From Nonomuraea sp. (GTDB taxonomy: Bacteria > Actinomycetota > Actinomycetes > Streptosporangiales > Streptosporangiaceae), in contig JABFVJ010000282.1 in assembly GCA_013362835.1 (NCBI GenBank), positions 1-14,313 of the forward strand: 14,313 nt of DNA, written 5' to 3'. The notes under the pieces were generated by a model, which was not told where the DNA came from, did not search any database, and was given only the letters and a program-made list of their open reading frames with translations. Below are positions 13,793 to 14,313 of the stretch, in pieces; positions within the stretch are counted from its first letter, which is position 1; each line of letters begins with the position of its first letter. The position numbers were made by a program, and so were the translations under genes.

Positions 13793-14313
13793 ATGAGCGA
13801 CCATGGGATCTTCGGCCCCGAGTCGGTGACGTGGCGGGTCATGGGGGAGCCGATCCAGCTCGTCGGCGGCTTCCGCGCCCTGCTCATGCAGGGGCTGCAC
13901 CCCAGGGCCATGCGCGGCGTGCTGCAGAACTCCGCGCTGCTCGACCCGGCCGAGGCGTGGGCGCGCTTCCTGCGGACCAGCGAGTTCGTGCGGGTGCGCA
14001 CGTACGGGACGCTCGACGAGGTGGAGCGGGCCGGCCGCCGGGTGCGCAAGATCCACGCCACGCTGACCGCCCACGATCCCGACACCGGCGAGACCTTCCG
14101 CCTCGACGACCCGGCCGCCCTGCGCTGGGTGCACGTCGGCGAGGTCGACTCGTACCTGACGGTCGCCCGGCGCGCGGGCGTGCGCCTGTCCGACGCCGAC
14201 GCCGACCGGTTCGTCGCCGAGTGGCGGCGCGCGGCCGAGGTCGTGGGGCTGAGCCCCGGCGACGTGCCCGGTTCCGTGGCCGAGCTGCGCGACTACGTCG
14301 CCGCCGAGCGCCC
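13793..14313 (+). CDS. MpaB/DUF2236-family (oxygenase-like) protein, 3' end outside window
   Basis: The frame is open from the ATG at 13793 to the window end (173 complete codons). The N-terminus GPESVTWRVMGEPIQLVGG, then RALLMQGLHPRAMRGVLQNS (28-47), DPAEAWARFLRTSEFVRVRTYGT, KIHATLTAHDPDTGETFRLDDP and ALRWVHVGEVDSYL, is the arrangement of DUF2236 proteins. That family includes mycophenolic-acid MpaB and the heme-dependent latex-clearing protein Lcp. Members are proposed oxygenases; the reaction of this one is unknown, and I do not assign heme ligands. No Shine-Dalgarno precedes the ATG (GTTTACTT), so a leaderless transcript is likely. It follows the importer terminator and is therefore a separate unit, probably controlled by the TTAC/GTAA element. 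Confidence 0.82.
   Translation, partial: MSDHGIFGPESVTWRVMGEPIQLVGGFRALLMQGLHPRAMRGVLQNSALLDPAEAWARFLRTSEFVRVRTYGTLDEVERAGRRVRKIHATLTAHDPDTGETFRLDDPAALRWVHVGEVDSYLTVARRAGVRLSDADADRFVAEWRRAAEVVGLSPGDVPGSVAELRDYVAAER

Overview
The window comes from a very GC-rich chromosome with strong G/C preference at third codon positions, several GTG/TTG starts and genes with no Shine-Dalgarno sequence but a TANNNT hexamer about 12-14 nt before the start codon. Protein features also point to an actinomycete: a PriA degenerate in its helicase motifs, a fused double-ATPase peptide importer, and an MpaB/DUF2236 protein. I infer a filamentous actinobacterium, possibly of the Streptosporangiales (Nonomuraea-like), but the genus is a guess.

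Left part (2-7598): a housekeeping cluster, all on the + strand. It holds the 3' end of priA (primosome protein, carrying a long Gly/Pro/Ser-rich repetitive stretch beside its zinc-binding cysteines), two tandem paralogous genes of unknown function (1104-2573 and 2611-3957), then def (peptide deformylase), fmt (methionyl-tRNA formyltransferase), rsmB (16S rRNA m5C methyltransferase) and rpe (ribulose-phosphate 3-epimerase). def, fmt and rsmB are packed with a 2-nt gap and a 14-nt overlap and form an operon for protein-synthesis initiation: Fmt formylates initiator tRNA, Def removes the formyl group from nascent chains, and RsmB modifies the ribosome. A hairpin overlapping the rsmB stop codon and a -10-like hexamer just after it suggest rpe has its own promoter. 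A perfect 10-bp stem 8 nt after rpe closes this region.

Middle (7599-8112): 514 nt without a credible gene. It is AT-richer than its surroundings and full of short dyads and repeats, so it looks like the control region of the transporter operon downstream.

Right part (8113-13705): a four-gene peptide/nickel-type (Opp/Dpp) ABC import operon: DppB-like permease, DppC-like permease, one 689-aa protein carrying both ATPase domains, and a 570-aa lipoprotein binding protein in last place. The genes abut or overlap (TAA/GTG, ATGA, GTGA), and a textbook hairpin plus T-run terminates the operon. From 13793 a probably leaderless MpaB/DUF2236-family gene runs off the window end behind a TTAC/GTAA operator-like element.

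There is no phage, IS element, CRISPR or RNA gene that I can see. The least explained items are the paralogous unknown pair with matching leaderless-type starts, the repetitive insert in PriA, and the dyad-rich transporter control region.
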